A DNA stretch of 44,774 nt from Trebouxia sp. TZW2008 (Eukaryota > Chlorophyta > Trebouxiophyceae > Trebouxiales > Trebouxiaceae), in contig BDIU01000470.1 of assembly GCA_002118135.1 (NCBI GenBank), forward strand, positions 1 to 44,774, given 5' to 3'. Below are positions 23,101-32,860 of this stretch, one piece after another. Each line of letters starts with the position of its first letter. Positions within the stretch are counted from its first letter, which is position 1. The notes under the pieces are model-generated. The model did no database searches, was not told the DNA's origin, and saw only the letters and a list, made by a program, of their open reading frames with translations. The position numbers and the translations under genes were made by a program.

Positions 23101-24838
23101 CCATGCATATTACAGGGCAGTGGGGTGGATGTGTTTGCAGTGCAGCCTGACCTGACCAACACCAAGTTTCAGCCATATTTTGTAATTTGAAATGGAGAGT
23201 CTCAACTTCATTGCACTCACTTGAATGCTTTGAAAATCATTGTCATCACTGCCCCGTAAATGCTACCCATGACTGCAGGGGGAGTAGGGTGGATGTGTTT
23301 GCAGTGCAGCATGGCAAGACAGGACTTGTGCCACTCACACCTAGCATTCACATTAGGGCATGCAAGAACACTGCTGTCACCGTAACTTTTGTTGTTGTCA
23401 TCACTGCAGGGCAGTGGAGTGGATGTGTTTGCAGTGCAGCCAGGCCTGACCAACACCAGCTTGTACTCAGGCATGCAGAGGACCTTTGTCTTCTACTGGT
23501 TCTTTGTGGCCATGACTTTCCTTTTTGGCCAGTCACCAGAGCGCGGCTGCCTCTCATTGCTATATGCTGCCACTGCAGCAGAGCTTCAAGGTAAGATCTA
23601 CCATTTTGCTTCTTTCCAGCTGCATTGTGCTAGCAGCATCACTTACCTCTCTGACCAAGCAACCAGTTTGCTGTTTGGCCAGTCACCTGAGCGTGGCTGC
23701 CCCTCATTGCCGTCTGCTGCCACTGCTGCAGAGCTTCAAGGTACGCTGCACTGCACCAGCTCTACCACTCACCTTTTGTCGTGTCAACTTCCTGTCTTTG
23801 CGTAGGCGGGCAATGTTTTGGAAGGATCTCATTGCTTTATCCACCACTTTCCTGTTTGGTTGTCCACCTGAGCACGGCTGCTTCTCATTGTTGTATGCTG
23901 CTACTACTTGAGAGCCTTGGAGCAATTGGATTGAAAACAAAACAGAAAGACAAAGTTCACCCTGTCAGACGTGAAACCTGGACTCTCTATGAGTAACAGC
24001 AATCTGGGAAGCTGCATGAAACCAACAGCACTGCTCACCTGTCTGTCCTACCAGCGACCTGCGTTTGTACTGATGACCTTCTTGTTTTGCCAGTTTCCTG
24101 AGCGCAGCTGCCTGTCATTGCTGTATGCTTCTACTGCTCCGACCTACAAGGTAAGCCACATCATCTCTGCTGGCACCTAGCAAAGCCACAATACCTCTCT
24201 GGCAAGCAAATGGTCGTGTTGAATGACAATGCAGGGAAGGGAGGCAGTTACTGGAGACCAAGGTACTACAACCTCTTCATCCCCAATCTGTACAACACAC
24301 CTCAGTGCTATGCCCTGCACCCGCTGGCCAACAACAAGCAGGCTTGTGGTGGGCTATTGAAGCAAGCATGAAAGTACTTCGCATGTATACTGTCGTGATT
24401 CAATCTCTATGATGACAATACACAATGATGCAGGGAAGGGAGGCAGCTACTGGGGACCTGGGTACTACAAGCTCTTCATTCCCAACTTGTACAACATACA
24501 TCAATACTATGCCCAACACCTGCTGGCCAAAGACAAGCAGGCTTGTGGTTGGCCATTGTAGCAAGCATGAAAGTATAATGCATGTATTCTGTCGTGATTC
24601 AATTTTGATGATGACAATATACAATGATGCAGGGAAGGGAGGCAGCTACTGGGGACCAAGGTACTACAAGCTCTTCATCCCCAATCTGTACAACACACAT
24701 CAGTGCTATGCCCAGCACCCGCTGGCCAACAACAAGCAGGCCTGTGACAGGCTCCTGCAGCAGACTGCTAAGCTGTTGACTGAGCAGGACCCCGAGGCTG
24801 ATGGCCTTCTGCTGGACGTCACAAAGCGCGAGGAGTAA
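20133..24838 (+). CDS. Short-chain dehydrogenase/reductase (WWOX/retinol dehydrogenase-like)
   Basis: Seven exons in consistent phase: 20133-20286, 20380-20440, 20535-20649, 20976-21118, 22369-22462, 23410-23590 and 24633-24838, giving 317 residues. Rossmann-fold NAD(P) motif TGGTSGLG at 21-28, NNAG at 93-96, a candidate catalytic Ser144 (RIVYEAS) and the catalytic YGTSK at 170-174. A hydrophobic stretch near 215-230 (FVFYWFFVAMTFLF) may attach it to a membrane. The C-terminal GKGGSYWGPRYYKLFIPNLY resembles the tail of plant and algal WWOX/RDH-type SDRs. The substrate is unknown. Exons 4, 6 and 7 each have decayed or open duplicate copies in the neighbouring introns (listed separately), so alternative transcripts are possible. 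The chosen set is the only one I found that gives full SDR motifs in a continuous frame. Confidence 0.88.
20846..21640 (+). repeat. Tandem copies of SDR exon 4
   Basis: A copy of the 5' half of exon 4 precedes the true exon (20846-20945: CTGGCGTTGGCCTCCACCTA, then ACTTGTTACTTGATGTCCTC), broken by a small insertion. After the true exon (20976-21118) its 3' half recurs at about 21262-21335, 21356-21440, 21455-21540 and 21562-21640, each built on TTGCTAGAGCAGTGG and GACCTAGGGTAAGCACACCA. The copy near 21272-21330 keeps the donor GGGTAAGC. Units are about 95-105 bases long. Confidence 0.85.
22805..24155 (+). repeat. Copies of SDR exon 6 fragments on both sides of the exon
   Basis: Upstream of the true exon (23410-23590), its 5' end (GGATGTGTTTGCAGTGCAG) recurs near 23115-23190 and 23280-23335, with a poorer copy near 22808-22880. 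Downstream, its 3' end (CAGTCACCTGAGCGTGGCTG and a CTGCAGAGCTTCAAGGTA donor) recurs near 23650-23745, 23820-23912 and 24060-24155. The copies at 23650 and 24060 keep a GT donor. Confidence 0.85.
24235..24561 (+). repeat. Two upstream copies of the SDR last exon
   Basis: Copies begin at 24235 and 24434, the true exon at 24633: exactly 199 bases apart each time. Both copies keep the acceptor (ATGCAG before GGGAAGGGAGGCAG) and an open frame in the right phase. The first would end the protein at the stop at 24369-24371 (GKGGSYWRPRYYNLFIPNLY and on), the second at 24559-24561. Each would give a shorter C-terminus than the true exon. They could be alternative last exons or recent dead copies. Confidence 0.9.
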
Positions 24839-26102
24839 GCCATCACCAGAAGTGTCTATTCACACAAGGTGGCCGCTATAGTCTGACATCTTTGTAGATT
24901 GGCCATGCATATCATGACTCTGCTAAGCTGTTGACATAACAAAACCCTGAGGTTGATGGCTCTCTGCTGGTTGTCAGAAAGCGTGAGGAGTAAGCTATTA
25001 CAGGCTGAATGGTCAGCTGGGCATGACAGCATCCGTGGCAATAGTATCATGAAGCTGTTGCAAAGTGGGGAGTAAGGGCTTATCAGATTGTCCATTCATG
25101 AGAAGTAGTCGCTGTAGTCTAGCAGTATCAGACTGTGCATTGATGCGGAGTAGTTGCTGTAGTCTGGTGTACATAGCTCTAGATATCATTCTTTGCTGGT
25201 GTCTTGACTTGCATGTCTGTGGTTGGCAGAATGTCATCAGCATGTGGTTTGATGCCTCCAAAAATGTGGTAGGACTATTTCGATCAATTCCATGAAGCAA
25301 TGTTCAATTTTGCAGGCTGCAGTGAGCAGGACGTGTATGGGGTTCAGCACAGTATTGCTCTGCGTCGTTTTGCAGGTAGATAGTTGGTGTTCTTGAAGGA
25401 ATGCATGTGTTTGATTTCGTTGGTCAGCTTGAGGTCCACATCATAGCATGGCAATGTAGAGAAGCTGTATATGTAATTTGGCCTGCTCATGTATGTGAAA
25501 GGTTGCTGTCCATTAGGCTTGTAACAGGATGCTTTCTTCTTTGATTTTGCCCATTCATTATCAGTTCTGGACAGCAGGTTGACCATGACATGTTTCTGTA
25601 GTGGGTACGTACAACGTAGGTTTGACCCCAACATAGCAGTGTTGGACATGAGGTACACGGTTGCTGCTTTTATGAACACCTTTAAGAATCCAGGACACCA
25701 ACAGGTGCATACATGTCTCAAAAGCTTCTTGGCATGTGTGCCTGGCCAGGTTCAGCCAGAAATGCCCATTAATCTGCAATGTAGCTGTGGCATGCGTTTC
25801 CCAGACACTACAACAAGCACAGCAGCAAAGCATGACAACACAAATCTTGAGCAAGCTGATGAGACTCAAGGCTTTCTATTGCAGCATCCAAAAGCTATAG
25901 CACAAATCTTCGACATTCAACGCATCAAGCTTATTTCATGCTGCAAAACAATACCCGTAGGCCTGCCTCCCATGTGTCAACACTGCAAACTGTGTTTCTT
26001 TGAGCTATAAATGGTGTCACACACTCCTTGTTTTGCATACACAAGAACCGTACTCAGCAGCATGTATGCTGTATAGCAGCATGCTGATATGTACTGTGGT
26101 GC
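24839..26102. other. Convergent spacer with exon 7 tail copy
   Basis: At 24915-25000 lies a further copy of the end of SDR exon 7 (CTGCTAAGCTGTTGACATAAC, then GAGGTTGATGGC and GCGTGAGGAGTAAGC). Near 25065-25180 a short motif (GTAGTCGCTGTAGTCTAGCAGTATCAGACTGT-like) is repeated two or three times. From 25340 to 26010 the sequence is less GC-rich and has overlapping open frames on both strands; see the next entry. Confidence 0.5.
25344..25721 (-). other. Possible decayed coding fragment, family unknown
   Basis: A 125-codon minus-strand frame with protein-like composition (LLSRTDNEWAKSKKKASCY, then QPFTYMSRPNYIYSF). It has no clear start and no domain I recognise. A second minus-strand frame overlaps it upstream (25561-25869), as if one frame had been shifted. 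It could be a transposon or viral relic. Confidence is low, because an equally long plus-strand frame covers the same bases. Confidence 0.25.
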
Positions 26103-26967
26103 TCAGACCTTGTGCATTGCTCCAGTTGACAATGACAGCCCAGTTTTGGCAAACCTGGGGCTGTTACTCTGATACTTGTCATCATCGCTGTCAGGCAAAG
26201 CTGCAATTGCCAGCATGCGCTCTGTCTCAGAGGGATCAGTGACCTTCTCCAGTTCCTCTGCATGCTGCTTGATGAGCTGTTGCAGCTTGGTGTCTTCAGA
26301 AGCACACATGATTGTGTTGAGCGCATAAATTTCCAGCCGACGCCTTTCATGTGCGCTATCTCTGTTCACGCCAATCTTTTCGACCCGCATCTGCAATGCA
26401 TCAGGACAGCAATAGATTTCGGTGTAGGTAGAAGGCCTCTGCAAGTATGCAACACAAAGACCTGAGCAGGTTAAGAATTGCAGAATGACACAATACCCGA
26501 GAACGCCTGACAGCAGCTGCAATGCCTTCTTGACTTGAAGCTGCAGGATCTGCCTTCCTCTCCAGGCTGCTTTGCTTTTGCATATGCCTGGCAGCAAGCT
26601 TTGGACTGCCGCCACTGCTTTTAGCAGTTGTGAGAATGGCTTCTGCACTTTTTCTGAGCGTGTCCTGTCCTGTCAAGCGCCTTGCTGAACGCTGCGCAAA
26701 AGGAGATTTGGCCTGCAAGGCTGCACTGCTGTCTAATTTTGCAGGCTGTTGCTTGAGCCGTGGACTGGTACACACAGTCGGTGCTGAAGGCTCTGGAAGG
26801 CTGCTGACAGAAGTCAACTCCACAGCTGCTTTTGTGCTGCAAGGCTGTGGTTTACTGCCATGTTTGGCCTGTTGCAAAGACAGCTTCTGCACGGCGCCCT
26901 GCAAGCTCGCCTGCTTTGCGAGAACGGCGCTGCCGTGAATGGCGGCGATACCAGCTTCAGCAGGCAT
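26103..26967 (-). CDS. Unknown protein, Ser/Ala-rich with helical C-terminus
   Basis: Two exons in phase 0: 26967-26497 and 26438-26103, giving 268 residues from the ATG at 26967. The first 150 residues are low-complexity, rich in Ala, Ser, Lys and Pro (probably disordered, pI basic). The second exon encodes a compact helical region: TYTEIYCCPDALQMRVEKIG, HERRRLEIYALNTIM, then IKQHAEELEKVTDPSETER, and an acidic patch PDSDDD. I do not recognise the family. Good splice sites (CGG|GTATTG and TTGCAG|AGG) and the sharply different character of the second exon support a real gene. It is divergent from the HAD-fold gene 366 bases away. Confidence 0.65.
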
Positions 26968-27333
26968 GGCATATAGTGTGGGCGGAGCAGCGAGGGGCGT
27001 CCTCAAGTTGTCCTACAGTCTGCACAATTAGGTCTGTCTCATCAATGCCCGGGAAGCGAGCTCATAGGCTGCGTCCACCTGTCTCGAGTCCAGGCGTGAA
27101 CATAGAGCAAGACTGCGCTGGCATCCAGGATTATGGTTGGCGAGAAACAGCTAGTCCAGCTGGCGGGATACTAAAAGGCGCCAAGGCACGTGCGCTGGCA
27201 ACCGGTTGTGCTGCATTTTGAAACGGCTTGCCCCCTTTTGGAGCATCTCGATTGCGCAGCAAGCGGGTGATGTCCTATATTGCGACAGCTACTTACTGCA
27301 GACATCTCGTCTGCCCCGTCCTGGCATCAGAGG
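26968..27333. promoter_or_regulatory. Shared upstream region of unknown gene and HAD-fold gene
   Basis: 366 bases between divergent start codons; promoters and possibly untranslated exons of both genes should be here. The plus-strand frame is open some distance upstream of the chosen ATG at 27334 without another ATG. Confidence 0.4.
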
Positions 27334-29067
27334 ATGCTTGAAGGCTGCCAGCGGCAAACCTGTTCATCCAGATCGGCGACAGGCTTGCTCTCGTGTAGAC
27401 AGCCCGTGCGCGGACCACGCGGCTTTTCAGTCACTGCCGTAGCATCCAAGGCCCCTTCCGAGCGCCAACGCATCCGACCTGTCAAAGCACGGAGCTTGCA
27501 GCTTGCTCCACAACAACAGCTACAGCAGCTAGCTAACAGCAATCTCTCCAGCAGACCAGCAGTCAATGCTACACAGCGAGGCAACAAGAGGCTCAAGGTT
27601 GCAGTGGACGTAGACGAAGGTCAGTCACTACAAATGCGCCTCAGCTTGCTCATGTGTATTTAAGCTGAATGTTGCTTCTGCCACTGCAGTGCTCGGACGG
27701 TTCCTGCATAGCCTCAACAAATATTGCCTTGAAACGCATGGATTGAATTTTGACATCTGTGACTACTCAGATTATAACTTCCATCAGGTACTACCTCACA
27801 AGCTGAGATGTGATGCAGTCGAGCTGTCATTCACAATTTTGCTGCTTCTTGACTGCTGAGCTATGCTGCTCACAATGCAGATATGGGGTTGCACTAGGGA
27901 CGAAGCAAATCATGTTGTGCATGAGTTCTTCAAGTCGCCCCATTTTGCTTTTGGTGTCCTGCCAATGCCAGGTATGCGCGCTTGCTATGCTATGCTGTGA
28001 TTGACAGCCGTTGTAACTGCCTTGCAAATTGCAGTGTATAAAGCCTCAAGCAGTGTACTCTCTTCAGCATGTTCAGCAGCAGCTTTCAGCTTATCAATAC
28101 ACACAGAAGCAGCAACAGCTTTAGACATATATTACTGTCCTGCAGGGGCTTTACACAGTCTGCAAAGATTGAAGGCGACAAATGACCTTGTTGTTGTCAC
28201 GTCGAGACAACATGTGATTCAGAAACCAACACTGAAGTGGCTTGAACTGCACTATCCAGGCATCTTTCAGGAGGTGCATTTTGGCAATCATTGGGCTTTG
28301 GAAGGCATTTCCAAGCCCAAATCTGAGATTTGCAGGTAAGCAAACAATTCTTCTGCACAACACATGGGCTTCCAGTCAGATTGATCATGAGCAGTCAGCA
28401 GATGCTCAGCATGTAGGCCACAACCATGCGTACTCAGGGCTTGATGTAAGCTTCACCATTACAGGTCGCACATAGAGCAGTCATGTTCACAAACTGCATG
28501 CGTGTACATGATCCAGCTTCACCATACTTCCGTGTAATGGTATGCTGTGAAAGTACAGCAAGAGCTTGCATGCACAAAAGCCTCCTGCAAGACAAGGGTT
28601 CAGTCTGCAAGTGCTTCACTGCAAGGAAGCAAGCTTCAATCCTTACGTGTGCTGCTGCAGAGATCTGGGTGCAAAAGTTTTGATAGATGACAACCCAGTA
28701 TATGCAGTAGAGTGTGCCAATGCTGGCATGAATGTGCTGCTATATGATTGGCACTTGACATACCCGTGGAGCAAAACTGCTGATGGGTGAGCCTGTCTAA
28801 GCGCATCTCACACCAGGTCTCACTTTCACACGCCACTTTTTTTTGTCATTCATCACTGCACATGAGAATGCTGCTCAGATATCAGCAAGTTGTGCTGCCA
28901 AGCTACCACAATCACCTGCATTGCCAGCTGGCATGCTGATCCATGTAATATCCTTTACTTGCTGAGGTGTTGAGGTGTCGCGCAGGCCAAAGCACCCGCT
29001 CATCCAGCGTGTGACGGATTGGAATGATGTTGAGAAGGCCCTGGCCTTAGTAGCGCAGCAGTGCTGA
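27334..29067 (+). CDS. HAD-superfamily 5'-nucleotidase-like protein (NT5C type), organelle-targeted
   Basis: Six exons in phase: 27334-27619, 27690-27787, 27881-27971, 28146-28335, 28661-28786 and 28986-29067, giving 290 residues. The first ~85 residues are Arg/Ser/Gln-rich without acidic runs, like a chloroplast or mitochondrial transit peptide. The rest has all HAD motifs: motif I KVAVDVDEVLG (nucleophile D92, acid/base D94), motif II VVVTSRQH (T177/S178), motif III Lys217 in SKPKSEIC and motif IV KVLIDDN (D231/D232). FGNHWALEG and YPGIFQEVHF are typical of the NT5C-like branch (5'(3')-deoxyribonucleotidase family), widespread in plants and algae with little-known function. A phosphatase role on a nucleotide or small phosphate ester is inferred from the family; the substrate is not known. 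Ends DWNDVEKALALVAQQC. Confidence 0.85.
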
Positions 29068-29702
29068 ACCCCTCAGAACACAGCATTGTTTCAAGGATGT
29101 TTCAGTGCCAAGCAGACCGCAGCTGTGCTGGGTCTTGGTACCTTGGCCAAAACAAACCACTCTCCATGCTGATCGCTACAACTTGTATACTATTGTGCTT
29201 CGCAATCGATGTCGTCTAGCCTGTACGTGTTGTTATGTGGGTCAGTGATAGCAACTGCCTTTTGAACGCTTGCAACCAGATTTGCGTTTAGAGCTATTGT
29301 TTGTGCTATCGAGAGACCCCAGCCTAAGTTGCGGGGCGTGTAGCGTCCCGCTACATATGCATATGCTCAGGGTCATTCAGAAACATATGTATCCTATGGA
29401 CATTACCTGAACAGCTAGATACAATGCAATGAACCAGGCCTGTTGTGTGCCACTATGCTGTTTGAGCAGACCAGCTCTGCCACATGCAGGTGCAAGTGTG
29501 CATTGCATGTAGGAGACCGCGCATCCATATCTCTTCAACTCTTGCAAATGCACATTGCAAGGGGGCTGCTCTCAGGATCACTGACTGTTGGTAATAATTT
29601 CAAAGGTAGCGAACAGCCAGCAGGAATGTTGTGCACTGCACACTGAATTTCAAACGGGCACATACTTCAACTCATACTCACAACACAGGATGCAGCATAG
29701 TT
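29068..29702. other. Convergent spacer between HAD-fold gene and STK19
   Basis: About 630 bases of 3' flank for two convergent genes. It contains a compact inverted repeat, GTAGC-GTCCC-GCTAC, near 29340-29356, inside a GC-rich patch (GCGGGGCG...CCCGC), possibly an RNA hairpin. Short frames such as 29443-29646 appear to be chance. Confidence 0.4.
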
Positions 29703-32207
29703 TCAGTGCTTCACAATGCATATCAAAGGACCACTTGTGGTTTCAACTTTGCTGATGGACCCAAGACCAATGAGATCACGGATGTGAAACCTGCTGTCCA
29801 GCAAGCTTTGACTCAGTTTCTTTTGTTCCAGTTCTTTGATAAAGATTTCAGGATGTCTGCGCCTTGACAACATGCTCAGAAGATCCTGCACACATCATCC
29901 TTTCCTCAATTTTTCTCATGCAGATGCTTGACAACCATAACAGAGACGTGGAATGGCTCACAGAACTTGCTTCCAGGCACGGGCAAGTGCAGCTGTCAAG
30001 ACTCACCTTCCTGCCCTTGACTACAGACTTGATCAGGGGACCAATGCCTGCCAGAGCAAACCAGTAGGTGTCTTTCTGCGTCATGTGCCGCGTCAGGAGC
30101 CCGCAGTTGAGCAGTAGGGAGATATGCTGGTCTGTCGCTTCATCTCGCCGCTTATGTTTCCTACATGCCATCAACAAATGTGAGAACCACTGCATGCCAT
30201 GCATGACTGAGGAAGAGATTGAGTTGAACAGTCGCGTGGCGTATCTATCTGCTTGACCTGTCACGTTTGAGCTTGCGATCATGCTGATTACAGAGGTAAT
30301 GCGCTCAATGAACTTCACAGCTCAAGCACAACCTCTATGCAGCTAGAAATGTATGTTGGGAGGCACACTGATGCTGCCCTCCCCGGACAAGGCAGGGAAG
30401 CATAAGCAAAGGCAGTCCTATGCAATGTTTGCAGCCATGATTGGGCGCAGGGGCAACGCATGCAATGAATTTCAGGGCTCAAGCAAAACATTTGTGCAGC
30501 TGAAACTGTATGTTGGGAGGCACACTGATGCTGCCCTCCTGAATAAGGCAGGGAAGCATAAAGCAAAGGCAGCCCTACGCAATGTTTGCAGCCATGATTG
30601 CCCAGCATAGCACATAGATACTATGCAAGGTGATTTTGGTGCATTGCCTTTGAACTCACAGACTTTCACGGCAAGGCATGTGACTGTGGCTACTATAACC
30701 TGGTACAATTTGCACATAGCAAAGGCCGCCTGTCATTGAACAATGCATAGACTGCAAGACAGAGTTATCTTTCGTGTTGCAATGCTTGCAAATCAGTGGA
30801 ACTGAAGCTGCAGGTCTGCGGGCTAGCAGGTTGCTCACCTGTCTGCTGAAAGCATCCGTAGCACATCATGATGAGTGATGCTGTTGTCTGAGCAGCGGGC
30901 CAGTACCCTTGAATTGAACCAGGGAAATACCTGAAGCTGGTCAGGCGGTGTTCCAGCTTCCTGTACAAACACCATTGAAGTTGAGCATTGTGCTCTGACG
31001 TATGACACACTGTGACACACTGTCGCCAGACGATTGTCGTGACGAACTGTGACACACTGTGGGTGACACACTGTCGCCAGAAGTTGTCACTTGTAGCTGC
31101 TGTCCTCTAGTTCCCTTTTTGTTGTGTGCACTACTCCACCAGTGTTGCTTAGTACGTCTTGACCAACAGTGTCTTTACAATGCCATTTGCTGCTCAAGAC
31201 TGCCTTGCATATGATGCAATCTAGCTCCTCAAAGCAGGTAAGGATGAGCGTAAGCAGTACACAGACTTGATCAAATGCCCTTAACAGCATGTCAAAGCAT
31301 ACCTGCATAGCCTGATGCTGCTGATGCACAGCTGATGCGTAGTCCTCTGCCAGCATGAAGGCGTAGTCATCTGGTGCTGTTGGAAGCTTGAGTGAGCGCA
31401 CAGCATGGTCACGCCTGCAGTGTGCTCAGATACATCATACACATTGCAGCCTTTGCTGAGGTGGCCTGCAATGCTGATCCTGTTCACAACAGGCAAGCAT
31501 TCAAGGCAAGCAAGCAAGTGCCTCTAGCGCAAAGGTGAGAGACGAAATGGCATGACACATGAAGGCGTCAAGAGCAAATTCACACCTCAGCTCATCAAGT
31601 TCCCTGTCCACTTTGGTGCGATCATCAACCAGACTGTATAGCTGACTGCGCAGCATGAAGGGAGCAACCACTGCCTGCAACAAAATCAGAACAAGTTTGA
31701 GGTAAGAGGACATGCTGGCAAGCAGGGTAGCAGCCCATGAATGCTGAATTCTGTCAATGCTGAAGGTTCAGAATCGGACACAGCCGAAAGCTGTCAAGGC
31801 AAGGCAGGAGCTGGAAAAATCTAGTTACAGCAGTGCATAGTGTACCTACTCGTGCCTTTGCAGGGAACTGTGACCTCAAGAGCTGAAGTGCTATAAGCGT
31901 GTCATTTGGTGCGTGTTGCATGTACATCTCATCTTCATCCTCCTCATATTGCTCAGCTGGGCCTGACTGTGACATGTCCATCAGCTCTGGACTGGGCTCT
32001 TGTAGACCATAGCTATCATCCTCTAGAGCGTCACGCTGCAAGCAATGGCTGTTCAGCTTGAGTTCACAACATAAAAAGTACAAAAGCACCACCCTCTGGC
32101 GAGTTGACCGGATGCATGCATAAAGGACGTCCCCTTCTTACCTCCTCCTCGTCCGGATACAGTGCCATCATAGTTCGTCTGCGCTTTCTCAAGCCTCCGT
32201 CAGGCAT
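29703..32207 (-). CDS. STK19: STK19 homologue (winged-helix transcription-coupled repair factor)
   Basis: Seven exons in phase: 32207-32142, 32035-31850, 31674-31586, 31414-31303, 30960-30839, 30160-30007 and 29885-29703, giving 303 residues. The N-terminus is basic (MPDGGLRKRRRTMMALYPD, a likely nuclear signal), then acidic. Conserved STK19 blocks follow: APFMLRSQLYSLVDDRTKVD (exon 3), SLKLPTAPDDYAFMLAEDY (exon 4), WFNSRVLARCSD (exon 5), LLLNCGLLTRH and YWFALAGIGPLIKSVVKGRK (exon 6), then LLSMLSRRRHPEIFIKELEQ and SRFHIRDLIGLGSISKVET (exon 7). The family was first named as a kinase but folds as tandem winged helices, and in animals it binds DNA and acts in transcription-coupled repair; no kinase motifs are seen here. 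The acceptor of exon 5 (30960) has a second choice 30 bases downstream. It shares an upstream region with the subtilase gene. Confidence 0.88.
30318..30608. repeat. Tandem duplication of about 158 bases in STK19 intron 5
   Basis: Two closely similar copies: GCTCAAGCA at 30321 and 30478, TATGTTGGGAGGCACACTGA at about 30352 and 30509, and GCAATGTTTGCAGCCATGATTG at the end of both. On the plus strand each reads as protein (YVGRHTDAALLNKAGKHK), but with no gene around it. It does not match a STK19 exon that I could identify. Confidence 0.85.
31003..31090. repeat. Cluster of TGACACACTGT repeats in STK19 intron 4
   Basis: Four copies of TGACACACTGT, two of them followed by CGCCAGA, the whole arranged as a short direct repeat. 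Simple-sequence DNA; no function seen. Confidence 0.8.
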
Positions 32208-32860
32208 CTTGGCTCAGAAATTGACCAGCTCTGAAATCTGTCTACCAGTTGAAAGCTGCGCGAGCGAAGTTGCGTAAAAGCAAGAAGAGCGATCTCCGTC
32301 GTCAGTCGCTATGCGAGCAGCTTCGACTCAGGCGGCCCTCAACACTTCACTTGATCACCTGGCGCTAGACTTGATCTGCTTTGATGTTGCGCTTAGCAAT
32401 CGCGCACTCGAAGCTGCATTTTGCCGCTTGCAGCGCCGTTTGAGATTCCGAGTTCAGGCTGAACTTGCGAAAAGTCAAATTGCACACAATGCATTATGCG
32501 CATGGATTGGAGGTAAAGCAAACTCGATGATCGCAACAACGCCTCGCCAACGCATTGAAATTTCTGCGTTTGGTGAGTCGTTGCACAGGACAAGCAGAGT
32601 GAGCGAGTCGTCGCAGTTCGGCCAAACTCGCTGGCGGCCCGTTCAAACAGTGTGTCAGCAGTGATCACCACGCGCAGAGCTGCGCGTGCGACTGTGATAG
32701 CAATAACGAGTAATTTCACGCTGCGAGCCAGTCGCTCGTTGTGCAGAAGCAAATGCTCAGCCATGAAAGCGACCAGTCTACTTGCCGACGCGAACAGCGA
32801 CATACACGTTTTGCACAGAACAGCTTCGCATGGCGCAGAGCTGCGTTCTGCTGCTTGTCG
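32208..32860. promoter_or_regulatory. Shared upstream region of STK19 and subtilase genes
   Basis: About 650 bases between divergent starts (545 if the subtilase begins at 32753). GC-rich and unlike the introns. A plus-strand frame at 32311-32664 begins with ATG and is open for 117 codons but shows no domain; an untranslated or extra 5' exon is possible. An opposing frame covers the same bases. Confidence 0.4.

Noticed and set aside
30352..30605. Plus-strand protein-like repeat (YVGRHTDAALLNKAGKHK) as a gene
   Set aside because: Two short copies within an intron of STK19, first copy frame-shifted, no start or flanking exons. More likely intronic tandem repeat.
32311..32664. 117-codon plus-strand frame with ATG upstream of the subtilase
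   Set aside because: No recognisable domain, opposed by an equally long minus-strand frame, and not needed to complete the subtilase; kept only as a possible 5' exon.
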